Both the position numbers and the translations under genes were made by a program. A DNA stretch of 64,000 bases, taken from NCBI RefSeq assembly GCF_000149955.1, contig NC_031000.1, positions 1,220,028 to 1,284,027 of the forward strand, given 5' to 3'. Every line of letters begins with the position of its first letter. Positions within the stretch are counted from its first letter, which is position 1. Source of the stretch: Fusarium oxysporum f. sp. lycopersici 4287. Lineage: Eukaryota; Ascomycota; Sordariomycetes; Hypocreales; Nectriaceae. The notes beneath the pieces are model-generated. The model was not told where the DNA came from. It worked only from the letters and a program-made list of their open reading frames with translations, and did not search any database. Positions 1-10,407 of this stretch are shown one piece after another.

Positions 1-1080
1 ATATTTTCCTTAGTTATAGCAGCTTGAAAAGCGTTGTAAAAGGCTGGAAAGAATTCGGTTTTGGAAATATAGGTGATAGACCTTCTGATTAGACGGTCTA
101 TTTCTCGACCATATGCCTTTTTTAGCGGCCCAAAGCACCCGACATCAAGGGGCTGAAGCAGGTGGGAAGAATGAGGTGGCATACAGAGTGTGATGATACT
201 GTTCTCCTCACAATATATCTCAAAGTCGGTCGAATGGTGGCTTTCGTGGCTATCAAGGATTAGAAGACGATAGCCACCAACTGATCGGTTAGTTGTACAT
301 CGATCAAAGTGCTTTAGCCACTTAAGACCCGTCTTATTATCCGTCCAGCCATTTTGGGTCGTGGCAATGGCCCAAGTGGCCGGGAGGTTGCTTTTCTTGG
401 TACCAATTGGCAAGGTGATATTGGCCTGCAACCACGATAAATGGATCGATTGCCTGGCCTTCTGCATTAATCGCTTGGATCGCTGTAACCTATTCCCGAT
501 TTCCAGGCTGTATTGATTTTGGTCTTCCTCGCCTCTCTGAGCCAGTGACAACTATACCGCTTGAAATCACGCCCATTATAAAGCCAGTCTTTTCAAAGTT
601 CTAGATATCATCCAATTGGATGCCATACTTTGCAATTACGTTCTGTATAAGCCTGAACTAATTGCGAATAACAGTCAGATCCTTACATTTGGCCGTCTGG
701 TAGTCATATCTCCGATGAAAACATGTCTTAAGCTCTTTATATCGCTTGACAAAGTTAGAGGCCCAGCGCTTGCCGACAGGTGATGCGTCGCGATTGGCAA
801 GTAATCGGTTAGCCATTTCTTTAATACTACGTAGTCGCGGGGGAAATCCTTGCGAATCTACGTTAAGGATAAATCAAATAATAGCTTGTTCCTCTAGATC
901 AGATAGTTTCCGTGACTTAGGTGTAGTGTTATATTGAGAAGAAATGCCATGGGTTCGGCGCCAGAGTGAACCATAGGAGGCCTGGTATATCTCAGCTGCG
1001 CGATAGAGACCCAATTCTGGGTTGTTTTGATAGGCCTGAAGCGCAAGAATGATATTTGCCTCTTTATTTGATTGAGACAT
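1..1080 (-). pseudogene. Fot1/pogo-like DDE transposase, N-terminal two thirds, broken
   Basis: Read on the minus strand from the ATG at 1078-1080, the start (MSQSNKEANIILALQAYQNN) is clearly related to the start of the intact transposase at 36592 (MPQPSNEARILLALQALQNN). The psq-type helix-turn-helix is followed by an in-frame stop after about 68 codons. Similarity to the family resumes beyond it (SVGKRWASNFVKRY-like), and further stops and shifts follow through the DDE domain. The C-terminal part lies outside the window. The copy cannot encode a working transposase. Confidence 0.85.
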
Positions 1081-1178
1081 GATTGATGGTTGAGGATCAA
1101 TTGATTAAATAGAAATGTTATAGGGTGAGGGATTTTTGGTCCACTCACTTGTCTGGTCCACTCGCTTATTATGTACGT
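1..1178 (-). mobile_element. Fot1/pogo-like DNA transposon, decayed, cut by the window edge
   Basis: The stretch aligns base by base with the 5' two thirds of the intact Fot1-like element at 34831-36690, in the same orientation, but with many substitutions. Its outer end carries a terminal inverted repeat at about 1131-1178 followed by TA (1179-1180), the usual target of Tc1/pogo elements. The terminus contains two direct copies of GGTCCACTC, matching the doubled sub-repeat in the terminus of the intact element. The other end lies outside the window. Confidence 0.85.
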
Positions 1179-1271
1179 TACAAGGAAAATAGTTAAAAAT
1201 ATTTTAAAAATATATTATAGTAATATTAACTATACTATTATTAAAAATATTTTTGTTAGATTTTTGACTAT

Positions 1272-1302
1272 TTATGTTATGTTATGTTATGTTATGTTAT
1301 GT
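1272..1302. repeat. (TTATG)n short tandem tail of a LINE
   Basis: About six copies of TTATG (ATAAC-type on the minus strand) lie directly beyond the sequence cggacgaaaaata, read on the minus strand. The two other LINEs here end in the related string cgggcgtaataaa followed by their own short tandem repeat. This microsatellite is therefore best read as the 3' tail of the minus-strand LINE, not as an isolated simple repeat. Confidence 0.7.
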
Positions 1303-1802
1303 ATATTTTTCGTCCGGGGGGCCGTCGGCCCTAAAAGTCTCCTAATGAAGCACAGGACGTGCTAAGCTAGAGAAATCGGAATCTATCTACACACTAATTA
1401 CAGAAATACTATTGGCTATAAAGGATTAGTCATTTGCAACGCGAAATTAGTCTCCCCCATGGCATCCAATTTCTGCAAACGCATCAGTAAACCGCACTCC
1501 ATCCAGCATATCATCGGCATAAATGGCGCGTCCTATCAAGCCTGTTACCCATCAGCGGGATGACAAGGCGTAGCTGACATATTGCAGCCGCTTTTGGAGC
1601 CTGAAGGCAGGGAGGCTGAGATCAGCCTGTGTATATGGCAGTCTGAGGCTGCCTTGAAGTAGTCCCGGCCAGACGAGGGGCGCTGCAACGCCCTTCATCT
1701 GGCCGTGAGCATATATAAGAGAAAGAAAGGAAGGTAATAACAGAAATACGTGGAAGATAAAGAAGGAATGAGAGTTGCGAGTGCTTCTCTTGTTATCGTC
1801 GC

Positions 1803-4800
1803 CTAATAGCGAGGGCAAATCTTGCCAAAGAACTCACTGTCCTTGTATAGGTCGATAAACTTGGTGAAGTCTTTTCCTACTGCTAGATTGACTACTGCAT
1901 TCGGCGAGGGTGCTAGCCTCAACCGATGGCGCGGCGGTACCTTTCTGCAGTAGAAGATGTGATCCGGTGCTTTGCGTCGGCCGCATGAATAGACTAGGCG
2001 TGCGTCGTCGTAGTCGAATCTCTCATAATACGTGGCGAAATCCCCATGGAGGGACCTCGCTGCCAGCAGATGGTGCAAGGCTGCATGCAGGAGCAAGAGC
2101 TCCGGCGGACAGCCTATGGTTGCCTTGAGGTTAAGTCTGTTGTACTGCTTAGGGGCGGAGGTAGACTACTACGCCTCGAATGCTTTTTTTGGTTTTTGTC
2201 TTATGATCCTTTGCAAATAAGCCAGCGTTAGTTAAGTATCTTCGGGCTTAGGGAGTGATGATGCTGCTTTTGCCAGTTTATCGGCCTGTTTATTGCCGGG
2301 AATGTCGGTGTGTCCTGGCACCTAAAGGACCTGGACGGCTCCCTGCGATATTGCCAGAGCCTGGAATTCGAGAAAGACGTCTTAGGAGGAGTCGGAGGGT
2401 GTACCTCGCAGGCAAGTGGCGGCCGCGAGGTTATCTAGGCAGATAAAGATGCTCTGTGTTACTGCACCTTGCAGGTTTAGGGCAGCCTTCAGGCCCTCCA
2501 ATGCCCCGGTAGCTTCAGCGTCGAAGACCTCGGCAGGTCTAAGGCGACCTGATCCGTCAAAGACTATGATATTGTTTTGGCGAATGGTAAAGCCGTAGCT
2601 GGCCACCCCTTCTGAGGACAGAGAACCATCGGAGTAAACAACTAAGGTGAGCGAGTCGAGAGACTCGACCCAGCGGATAAAGGCGAAGGCCGATTTCTCT
2701 TTCGATGCTATCTAGAGCAGAGGTATCTGTTCTTTATAGATAAGTTTAGGCCGCGTATAGGATGCCAAGAGTTCGTCTGTGCGTCGAAGACGTGTCCTAA
2801 AGGCGTTTTCTATCTATATCTGATATCTTCGCTTGATGAGGTCATGGTAAGTAGGTTGGTGTGGCCGGCGTGGCAGGCGCGTTCGGCCTGCCAGAGGGTA
2901 AGCTTTATCTAACGATTTAAGTCGTGCGGAGAATCTAAGTCGCTTTACTTCGAGCAGTTGGTCGACTGGTGGTATACCGCTTTCTCTTTGTAGGATGGCA
3001 GTAAGTGTTATCTTCCAGACAGGTAGTATAGCTCTCATCGCCTGGTTCATAGCTTTGGTCATTATTTGTACGAGGTGCTGATTACTGGATAGTAGGTCCT
3101 TCGTGGGCTGGTTCCACCGTGGCCTGGTCCTGCCCGGGTACCACGCCTCGGAGCCGTGAAGCAGCACTGGTTCAACACATGCTCTGACGGCACTTCGAAC
3201 GGCGCTCAGCCGAGGGCCGTGTATCGTATTAGTGAGGCCCCGTAGATGGTAGGCCACTGCCTTCGCTTTAGCCGCCCACTTCTCGACATGAACTCGGAAC
3301 GATAGTCTGCTATCCAACCAGATACCAAGCCAGCGTAGAGCTGGTTCAGGGTATTTCTCGACATCGCCGTGGCGTACTGCCGGCGCAGTCCTGAGTTTGC
3401 TGCGGGAGAAATGCATGACTTCGGTCTTCTTCGTGTCGAAGGACACGCCATTCTCCGCGCCCCATCGCACCATCTCGGCGATGGATCTAGATGCCATGGC
3501 AGAAGTCTCGTCTACTGTGTCGCCTACGGACAGGATGGCCGTGTCGTCTGCATAGCCGAAGCGACCCTGAGGGTTCCCTAATCGATAGATTGGCTCAGTG
3601 TAGAGCAGAAAGAGGATTGGCGATACCGGCGACCCTTGAGGGAGGCCGCACTGAAGGGGAGAAGAGAGCGTGACTGTGTCTTGGTACCTGACACGCGCCG
3701 ACCGGCCGCCCATGAAGGAGCCGGCCCAGCGAGCCAGATGATTAGGCCAGCCTTGCTCACGAAGACGCAGGATGAGCCTGTTGCGCATGACGGTGTCGAA
3801 AGCACCTTGGACGTCCATTGTGACTATAGTCGCCACCTTCTTGCGTGCAAACGCTTCTTCAATATCATGGACCAGAGCAGTTACCAAAGTCTGTTGCCGA
3901 CCTCTTAGGGAGCGCCCCAGCTTGCTGCGAATGAAGGACGCTGTAGTGAACGGCTGCCCATGCTAGGCGGCGCGCGATCAGTCGTTCTAGTCCCTTACCA
4001 AGACAGGAGAGCAGTGAGATGGGTCGCCATGCTCGTGGTTCGGTAAGGTCTCTCCGTCCCGGTTTCGCGATCATGACCACCTCCGCCTCCTTGAATGGTT
4101 TTGGATGATGGCCTATGGTAAGGCATCTTTCGAAGAGACGACGGACGTGTGTACCGATGGTATGCCATACTGCTTCAAGAAGTTTGACTGTGATGTTGTC
4201 TGACCCTGGGGATGTATTGCCTGTGTGACAAGTCGTATATTGCGCCTCCTCCAGAGAGATTTCGGGAGAGAATGGGATCGATCTAGGTGGGAATACTGGC
4301 GTCCATGCGTTTGCGATGTCGTCCTCCGCAGTTCTTCGTTCAAGCGTGGCCTGTCGGAGTGCGTTGGCTTTATCCATCTGGCTTTCATACACGACGTTAT
4401 CGACCTGTAGAGGTGGCGGCTGGAAAGCTTCTGGGGACTTTAGCCACCGGACAGCTTTGAAAACATCGCTACTGCTGGAGAAGCCATCGATGAGGTTACG
4501 CCAATAGCGCCTCTTGGCCCGACGGACCACACGATGAAAGCCTCTTTTGGCGATCTGAACATCCTGGTTGAAGCCGAGCAGGTAGCTTCTTCTGATGGCT
4601 CGAAAAGCAGCCGCGGCGTCGGCGCACTCCTCCGTCCACCAGGGAGCCGGACGTCCGCCTTTCCGTGCGGGCCTCCCAGACGCTTTTGCTGCTGTTGTTA
4701 GTAGACTCACAAGTGAAGAGGCAAGCTCGTCCAGCTCCTCGGGGGTCGAATCTGTCAGGGGTATTCCTGTAGCGCCAAGCTCTACGATCTCGACGAATCG

Positions 4801-5544
4801 TTTAAGCTCGTCTTCCGTCGTCACTCGAATCTTGCCTGGCTGCACCGGAGTCGATCTGACGTCTGGGAAAGTCAGGCTGAGCGTGAAGTGGTCAGAGCTG
4901 GTGGCGAGATGGTCCTCGACGATAGCTTCAGCAAGTGGTAGGTTAGTAAAGGCAAGATCGATTGTGTTGCCGTACGGGTTTGTTGGGATGTCTAAAGTGT
5001 TGAGAAGGCTGAGGTCATTCTCAGACCTCCATCCTGCTATCTCTTGGCCCCGGTTCGTAGTTTGGCCTGTTTGCCAGCTACGATGTCTGGCATTGAAATC
5101 GCCAGCAACGAGGCAACGTTCCGGGACAGACCATTGAAATAGTGTGTCTAGGGCGTCCCTCTCGTCGTTCTGACGATAGAAGTTGACGATCGTCAGGTCG
5201 TTGATTGTGAGCCAAAGGATATCACGAGTCTGAAAAGGCCGAATCTGGTCAGCAAGAAGTCTTGAGTCTCGTCGGACATATGTCATCACTCTAGGCCGAG
5301 TGTCGTTGCTGTTCCACATGTCGACCGGCGTAAATGTGTCATATGCAGGGTGAGTCTTAGTTAAAGTGCGGGTCTCTGTGTGAGCCGTCCACGGCTCTTG
5401 CAAGAGCACAACGTCATATTGTTCCGAGTCGGCCAGCGCCAGAGCGCAGTCGTGGGCCGGAGGGATCTTGCCGACGTTGGCCTGGAAGATCCTGAGCGGC
5501 TTCCTGTCGTTCTTTCGTGTTTGAGAATATCTATTCCTGGCCAT
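1803..5544 (-). pseudogene. LINE ORF2 (endonuclease, reverse transcriptase, RNase H), broken
   Basis: Starts with ATG at 5544. The first frame (to 3865) gives an APE-like endonuclease: FQANVGK, LLQEPW, GDFNARH and SSDHFTL boxes. The reverse transcriptase then begins ([14 protein letters not shown]). A frameshift near 3895 moves the frame; the second frame (3887 down to 2814) carries MDVQGAFD, GLPQGSPVSPILF and the catalytic YADD box. The same frame continues past stops at 2814 (CAG-to-TAG type), about 2714 and about 2380 through an RNase H domain (YSDGSL, DNLAAA, WVPGHTDIPGNK) and a final cysteine/histidine region that ends at 1803. The stops fit C-to-T transitions. It cannot make a full protein. 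Confidence 0.85.
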
Positions 5545-7308
5545 GCGAGCGATTAATGAGAACTATTCGGCGCTTTCGCGGTGAGCCTGGTCTGGGCTGT
5601 TCGGGTTCTTCCTCTGCTTCATAGCCAGCATGAGGGGTCGTGGCCACCATGATGCACGAGGGTGCTCCTGATACAGCTGGGCTTGGAGCACGAGCGTTCG
5701 GTCGTTCTTGTGATGTGACATCCTCGTTTTGTCGCTCAGCCATGCCCTGCCGGGCTTCCTGATGCGATCCCGACTGTGGTTCTTGGTGTCGTTGTCGGTA
5801 TGTCTCAGCACCTACGGTCCTGACATGCTTTCGTTGCTCTTTAGTGAGTCGGCGGAGCACGCCGTGCACTGTCTTTGGCCGAGCTGGGCACCTACGAAAG
5901 TTGGCCTGGTGGGGGCCTAAGCAGTTGACGCACTGTTCTGGTGCGATGCAATCGTCTACGAGGTGGCCGGTCTCACCACAGCGTCGGCAAACTGGCTGTC
6001 TGTGACAGTTGCGGGCAAAATGGTGGCCCCAGCACTTCTCACATTGTCTAGGTCGGTCGGTTTTGTCAACAAGTCTAGCTGCGCTACTGCCGAAAAGGGA
6101 CCAGAATCTTTTTGTGGGCTTCAGAAAGGACACAAGTAGGGCCTTGGTCAAGGGGTTATCCGAGAATTGTCTTCCGGTACGTACGTCAATAGGCTTGAGC
6201 CCAGTCTGGATTTCTATCTCGTCGCTGACGACGCTGTCACTATCCACCTCATTTCCGTAAAAGTCAGTTAGTCTTGTAGGAACGTCTGAGACCACATAGG
6301 TGAACCATTCCTTGTTCGTTTCTACTGCTGTAGCTCCCAGTTCAGCGGCCCACTCAGCTTGCTTTTCTACCAGAAAGTCGCGTGTTGCCGAGTCGGCAGC
6401 CAGAACGGCCCATCCCGATCTGACCTGGAACACCTGCCGGATCTTGTCTGAGACAGCGCCGAGCTTCTCCCGGATCAGAGTCCGGATGGCATAGCTACTG
6501 TGGGCCCTGGCCGGAGCTCCGGCTTCTAGACGGATAAAGACGCGGAGGTCTTGTCGGGGTGGGGCGATGGTCGTCTGTTGCCCTTGGCGATGAGGTGGAT
6601 CTGTTTGTCGGCCTTTATGTTGTTGTTGTTGTCTGTAGGTCAGACGGTCATGGTCAGTGGGAGGCGCGGCAGCGGCCACGCTGCTGTATGTAGGCTTGGG
6701 GGTCACAGGTCCGGAGCAGGAGAGCTCTCGTTTCCAAAAACCGAGGAAATCATTGGCAAATTGCTGAGCGAAGCGTCGTTGTGGTCCGGTGACGAATTGC
6801 TGGNNNNNNNNNNNNNNNNNNNNNNNNNNNNNNNNNNNNNNNNNNNNNNNNNNNNNNNNNNNNNNNNNNNNNNNNNNNNNNNNNNNNNNNNNNNNNNNNN
6901 NNNNNNNNNNNNNNNNNNNNNNNNNNNNNNNNNNNNNNNNNNNNNNNCTTCAAACTTGGTACAGAAGGCCCGGAACACCATCAGCTTGGTGTTGTACTCT
7001 TCCGCGTGTTCTCGCGCGAGATCGTTGGCTGATTCAACGATAGAGATTGGTCGTTGTTCAAAGGTGGATACGGGACTGGCACGCTCAGCTCCTTCCGTAG
7101 CTGCAGCGGTGGTGGCGGGGTTAAGTGGTGAGGATGGTGTCTGGGCCATCCGGCCGGAACCGGTTGAAACACCAATGGTGCCGTTGACGGCTGCCGGACT
7201 GTTCTGCAAGAGGGCTGCACGGGCTCCCCGATTCAGGTTGACGGGAGTGTGGATTCCCAGATCAAAGGGATCTGGGGCAGCAGACGGGATCGTCGTAGAC
7301 GAAGCCAT
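5531..7308 (-). CDS. LINE ORF1, CCHC zinc-knuckle protein, interrupted by an N run
   Basis: The first ATG is at 7308 (MASSTTIPSAAP). The N-terminal half is low-complexity Ala/Ser/Pro/Thr. After the N gap the correct frame resumes as QQFVTGPQRRFAQQFANDFL and runs open to the stop at 5531. Near the C-terminus are three zinc knuckles (CEKCWGHHFARNC, CRRCGETGHLVDDC, CVNCLGPHQANFRRC), the nucleic-acid-binding signature of LINE/I-type ORF1 proteins. The frames on the two sides of the gap differ, so the gap length is probably not exact. The stop overlaps the ORF2 start by 14 nt, as in a termination-reinitiation arrangement. Confidence 0.75.
6804..6947. other. Assembly gap, 144 N
   Basis: Run of 144 undetermined bases inside LINE ORF1. 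Reading frames on the two sides do not line up across it, so its stated length should not be trusted. Confidence 0.99.
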
Positions 7309-7374
7309 CACTGCGGCTTGCGACTGCGCAAAGCGCAGATTGGAATGTTTGTTGTGCACTTGTTAAGGATTTAG

Positions 7375-7684
7375 GTGTAGACAGGGCTACTTTCTTAACA
7401 CTTGTATGCCAAGAAAGTGCGATGACAAAGGGATCGATTTCCAACCTTACTTACTGTGAGGACCGGAAAATATGGATGATCCGACGGTTCTAGGGTAGTC
7501 ATCTTCCTTTATAAGGATATCAGATATATCAGATGCACAGATGCTTGTGTCTGAATTGATTGATCTGTTAGGATACCGTATTTGATCTGAATTGATTGAA
7601 CTGATTGATATATCTGATTGTTAATCTGATCTGACGGCAGCCCTGACATGCGGCAGAACACCGACACGATAGCAACACAACAGG
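7375..7684 (-). other. Probable 5' untranslated region of the LINE and junction with the MULE relic
   Basis: About 310 bases without a supported gene. It holds runs rich in GATT, GATC and TATATC (7500-7640) upstream of LINE ORF1. The precise LINE 5' end was not found. The MULE relic starts abruptly at about 7685 without its N-terminus, so the LINE probably inserted into it or a deletion joined the two. Confidence 0.4.
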
Positions 7685-9817
7685 ACATATTACAATCGTA
7701 TTGCAGATGCTAGACGAGAAGTGCGTCAAGGACTAAGCAGCATTAACGCGCTTGCTGATCAGCTGTTTAGAGAAGGATTTTGGAGTCAATTTCAAACCGG
7801 TCCAGACGGTCGAGTCAAAGCTGTTCTATTTGCGCATCCCGATTCAGTAGCATATCTACAGACATATCCGGATGTCTTAATCTTAGACTGTACATATAAA
7901 ACCAACAAATACGGCATGCCACTTTTGGACTTGATCGGTGTCGACTCTTGTCAACGTTCGTTCTGTGTTGCGTTCACTTTCCGGAGTGGGGAATGTGAAG
8001 ACTATTTTTGGGCGTTAGATCGATTCCGATCGTTGTGCGAAAACCACAGGATTAGGCACCCCTCTGTCATCTTGATTGATCGCTGCCTAGCATGTATGAA
8101 TGCTGTCGATACTTGCTTCCCATCGTCAAGGCCGCTGCTATGTCTCTGGCATGCTAACAAGGCAGTTCTTCGCTACTGCCAGCCGAGATTTACGCGCCAG
8201 ACTCAAGGGGAAAACCCGGGAATCGAGGCTTGGAATGAGTTTTACGGCCACTGGCATTCGATCATCAAGTCACCAAATGAACAAACTTTCCACGAACGTT
8301 TGTCCGAGTTTGAGAAGAAATACATCGCGGATTGTATCGAAGAAGTCGAATATATCAAGACAAACTGGCTTGATCAATACAAAGAGAAGCTGGTGAAGGC
8401 GTGGGTCAATCAACATCCCCACTTTGACAACGTCGTTACTTCAAGGGTGGAAGGCATACACTGGCTGCTTAAGAGCCACCTCAAAGTATCTACATTGGAC
8501 TTGTTCGAAGCTTGGCGATCGATCAAGCATGCACTACTCAATCAACTGGCGGAGTTGAAGTCGAACCAAGCCAAGCAGAAGATCAGGACACCTATCGAAC
8601 TCTCCAGTATTCTCTATGGTGCAGTACGTGGTTGGGTGTCTCATGAAGCTTTGCGAAAGGTTGAGCAGCAACGAAAGCTTCTATTTCATTAAGGCTCTAC
8701 TCCTTTGTCGGCCTGTACTGGTTCTTTCTCACGATCACAAGGGCTGCCCTGCGCTCACAAGCTGGAGGGTTTATTAGCTCAAGACCAGACTCTACAACTC
8801 GAAGATTTTCATCTGCATTGGCACTTGACTCGGGAAGATAATCGAAGGCCCCTCTTAGAACCCCGCCAGCGAGTCGATCCAGTGACTACGAATTCGTCTT
8901 TGCCGTTATCTAGTGTGAGAAGAGAACTTGGCGGCTTTGAAGTCATTGAGAAGGCGAGGCCGATACGAAACCCTCCTTTATGCAGCAAATGTCATATACT
9001 AGGTCACGCAAGGAACTCAAAGGAGTGCCCACTACGATACTCGGAACTAAGAGCATTGCCCGTTATATCTTCAGACCAGCCGCAGGTGTGTTCGAAAACC
9101 TTTGGGTAGATACCCTTTACGACCCCTGAGGAACCAAGGCCACCAGTGATGAGAACGCTCGGCGAAATACAGTGGCAACCAATCACAACTTTGGAAACTT
9201 TCGAATTTGAGAATGAATCAAATTGTCAAGATCTGCCATCCCAGTTGACCATCGAAACAGAGCAGGTGGACCGATACATAACGACTCCAGAACCTCGCCA
9301 CCCATCACCTACGCCATCGACGTGTAGACCGCAGGTATCACCACAGTTAAATTCGAGAGATCTAGCTTCGAGCCCAACTACAAATCTGAGGCATGATGAT
9401 CCACGAGCCATCCATCAGAGATACGTCAAGTCTAGAGAGGATTAGTATAAGGCTCAACCCCCAGGAGCCTGGCTAGGTAATCGCCAGTATCGAAAGACAA
9501 TGGGCTTACCTTTGGGATACTCAAAAGCAAGCTACAGCTGGTGTCTTGATTATAAGCAAATGGGGAGGTGCTGCAAAACCTCGACGGGTCCGAGAGAATG
9601 GACTAAAGAAGAGATGATGGCTTACTTAGACTAGGATAAATCAGAAGCTGATCGAATTGAAGCACAAGTAGCTAAGGAGACCGAGAACGGACGACTGTTT
9701 ACAAGCAGAAGAGGTACGGGCGAGCTGTGGAAGATAGCTCAGCGGGATATCGATGAACAAGAAGCCTTGTATGCTGCCACGGAACAGGAGGAGAGTTGTA
9801 TTGTAGTTCAGTCCTAA
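7685..9817 (+). pseudogene. MULE transposase with SWIM and CCHC zinc fingers, 5'-truncated, four stops
   Basis: One continuous reading frame runs through the whole stretch, broken only by stops at 8690-8692 (TAA), 9107-9109 (TAG), 9443-9445 (TAG) and 9632-9634 (TAG). Each can arise from CAA, CAG or TGG by a single C-to-T or G-to-A change. The first part is a Mutator-like DDE domain (LDCTYKTNKYGMPLL, then LIDRCLACMNAVDTCFP, LCLWHANKAVL). After the first stop comes a SWIM-type finger remnant (CTGSFSRSQGLPCAHKL), then a zinc knuckle (CSKCHILGHARNSKEC) and a Pro/Ser/Thr-rich linker. A distinct acidic C-terminal domain ends it (WTKEEMMAYLD, stop, DKSEADRIEAQ). The N-terminus is missing; coding resumes at the YYNRIADARREVRQG region with no start codon. 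Confidence 0.8.
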
Positions 9818-10321
9818 CTTTAGTAGAGTTTATAATGAGCTTATAGCTCGGATAAATCAAGACTATACAAGTTAAAGTCAGCGATTTGCTTTGAGTAAAA
9901 TTAGCGGTTGATGGACTTCAAGTAAAACCACTCGAAATAGTTCCAATCCGATAGCGGAGTAAGCTATACCAGATATGGTAACTCGGACGGGACCCGTCCA
10001 GTTTTAGAAGGACGGGTACCCGTCCGCCTATTAGCCGCCTTCCAACCCCTTGTGCCTGGGTTCGAATACAAGAAATCCTGGTCCGTGCACTCTCCTCACT
10101 CCACCAATCATTGTGATACAAAAGCTGAGTTCCCTGTCTTCTATGCTGTAGGGGGTGCGCCTGAAAACTTAATTGTAATGACTGTAATAAGGATGATCTG
10201 GTGGCATGTCCCCCTTTCCAACTTTCCCTATCACAGGAGGAAACCCCAAGCTGATAACCACTCGCGCAACTCGCCTGACAGTCCTTGGCCACTTCGATAC
10301 CGCGATTCTGCAATACTGTAC
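9818..10321. other. Non-coding stretch upstream of the OrsD-like locus
   Basis: About 500 bases between the MULE relic and the LINE target site. Apart from the paired palindromes near 10.0 kb no gene was seen. Before the LINE inserted, this DNA lay directly upstream of the DUF3505 ORF that now starts at 15999, so it may hold that gene's promoter. Confidence 0.4.
9985..10026. repeat. Pair of GC-rich palindromes
   Basis: GGACGGGACCCGTCC (9985-9999) and GGACGGGTACCCGTCC (10010-10025, a perfect 16-bp palindrome) lie 10 bases apart. They are variants of the same sequence and can fold into two hairpins or one long cruciform. They sit between the MULE relic and the target site of the next LINE. They may be a decayed transposon end or an operator-like site; nothing in the sequence decides this. 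Confidence 0.6.
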
Positions 10322-10339
10322 TGTACTGGTCGTGAACTT
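10322..10339 (+). repeat. Target site duplication, left copy (LINE 10340-15965)
   Basis: TGTACTGGTCGTGAACTT matches TGTACTGGTCGTGCACTT at 15966-15983 in 17 of 18 bases. The two copies flank the LINE exactly, between its 5' end and its 3' tandem tail. Confidence 0.8.
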
Positions 10340-10407
10340 CTACTTATCCTATTTATCACTTTTATAAGATCTGAGGACCGCCTGGCGGAGATTCAGACCC
10401 TTGGTGG

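Larger units (their letters stand above)
1272..7640 (-). mobile_element. Tad-type LINE retrotransposon, full length but decayed
   Basis: Minus strand, 5' end near 7.4-7.6 kb and 3' tail at 1272. It has the two-ORF layout of fungal Tad1-clade elements: ORF1 with three CCHC zinc knuckles, then ORF2 with APE-type endonuclease, reverse transcriptase, RNase H and a C-terminal zinc region. ORF1 and ORF2 overlap by 14 nt. Several stops and a frameshift break ORF2, and 144 N interrupt ORF1. The exact 5' boundary was not fixed; no target duplication was found. Confidence 0.85.

Noticed and set aside
4595..5137. 180-codon plus-strand frame opposite LINE ORF2
   Set aside because: Mirror of the endonuclease coding strand; Ser/Ala-rich composition comes from the codons of the opposite strand.
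6551..7366. Long plus-strand open frame across the N gap
   Set aside because: Antisense shadow of LINE ORF1, bridged by N; no family resemblance.
10055..10075. GGGTTCGAATAC resembles a tRNA B box
   Set aside because: No matching acceptor stem, anticodon arm or correctly spaced A box; not a tRNA gene, and too little for a SINE.
10052..10407. Upstream extension of LINE ORF1 from a non-ATG codon
   Set aside because: It lies outside the LINE (before the target duplication) or in its leader; open by chance.
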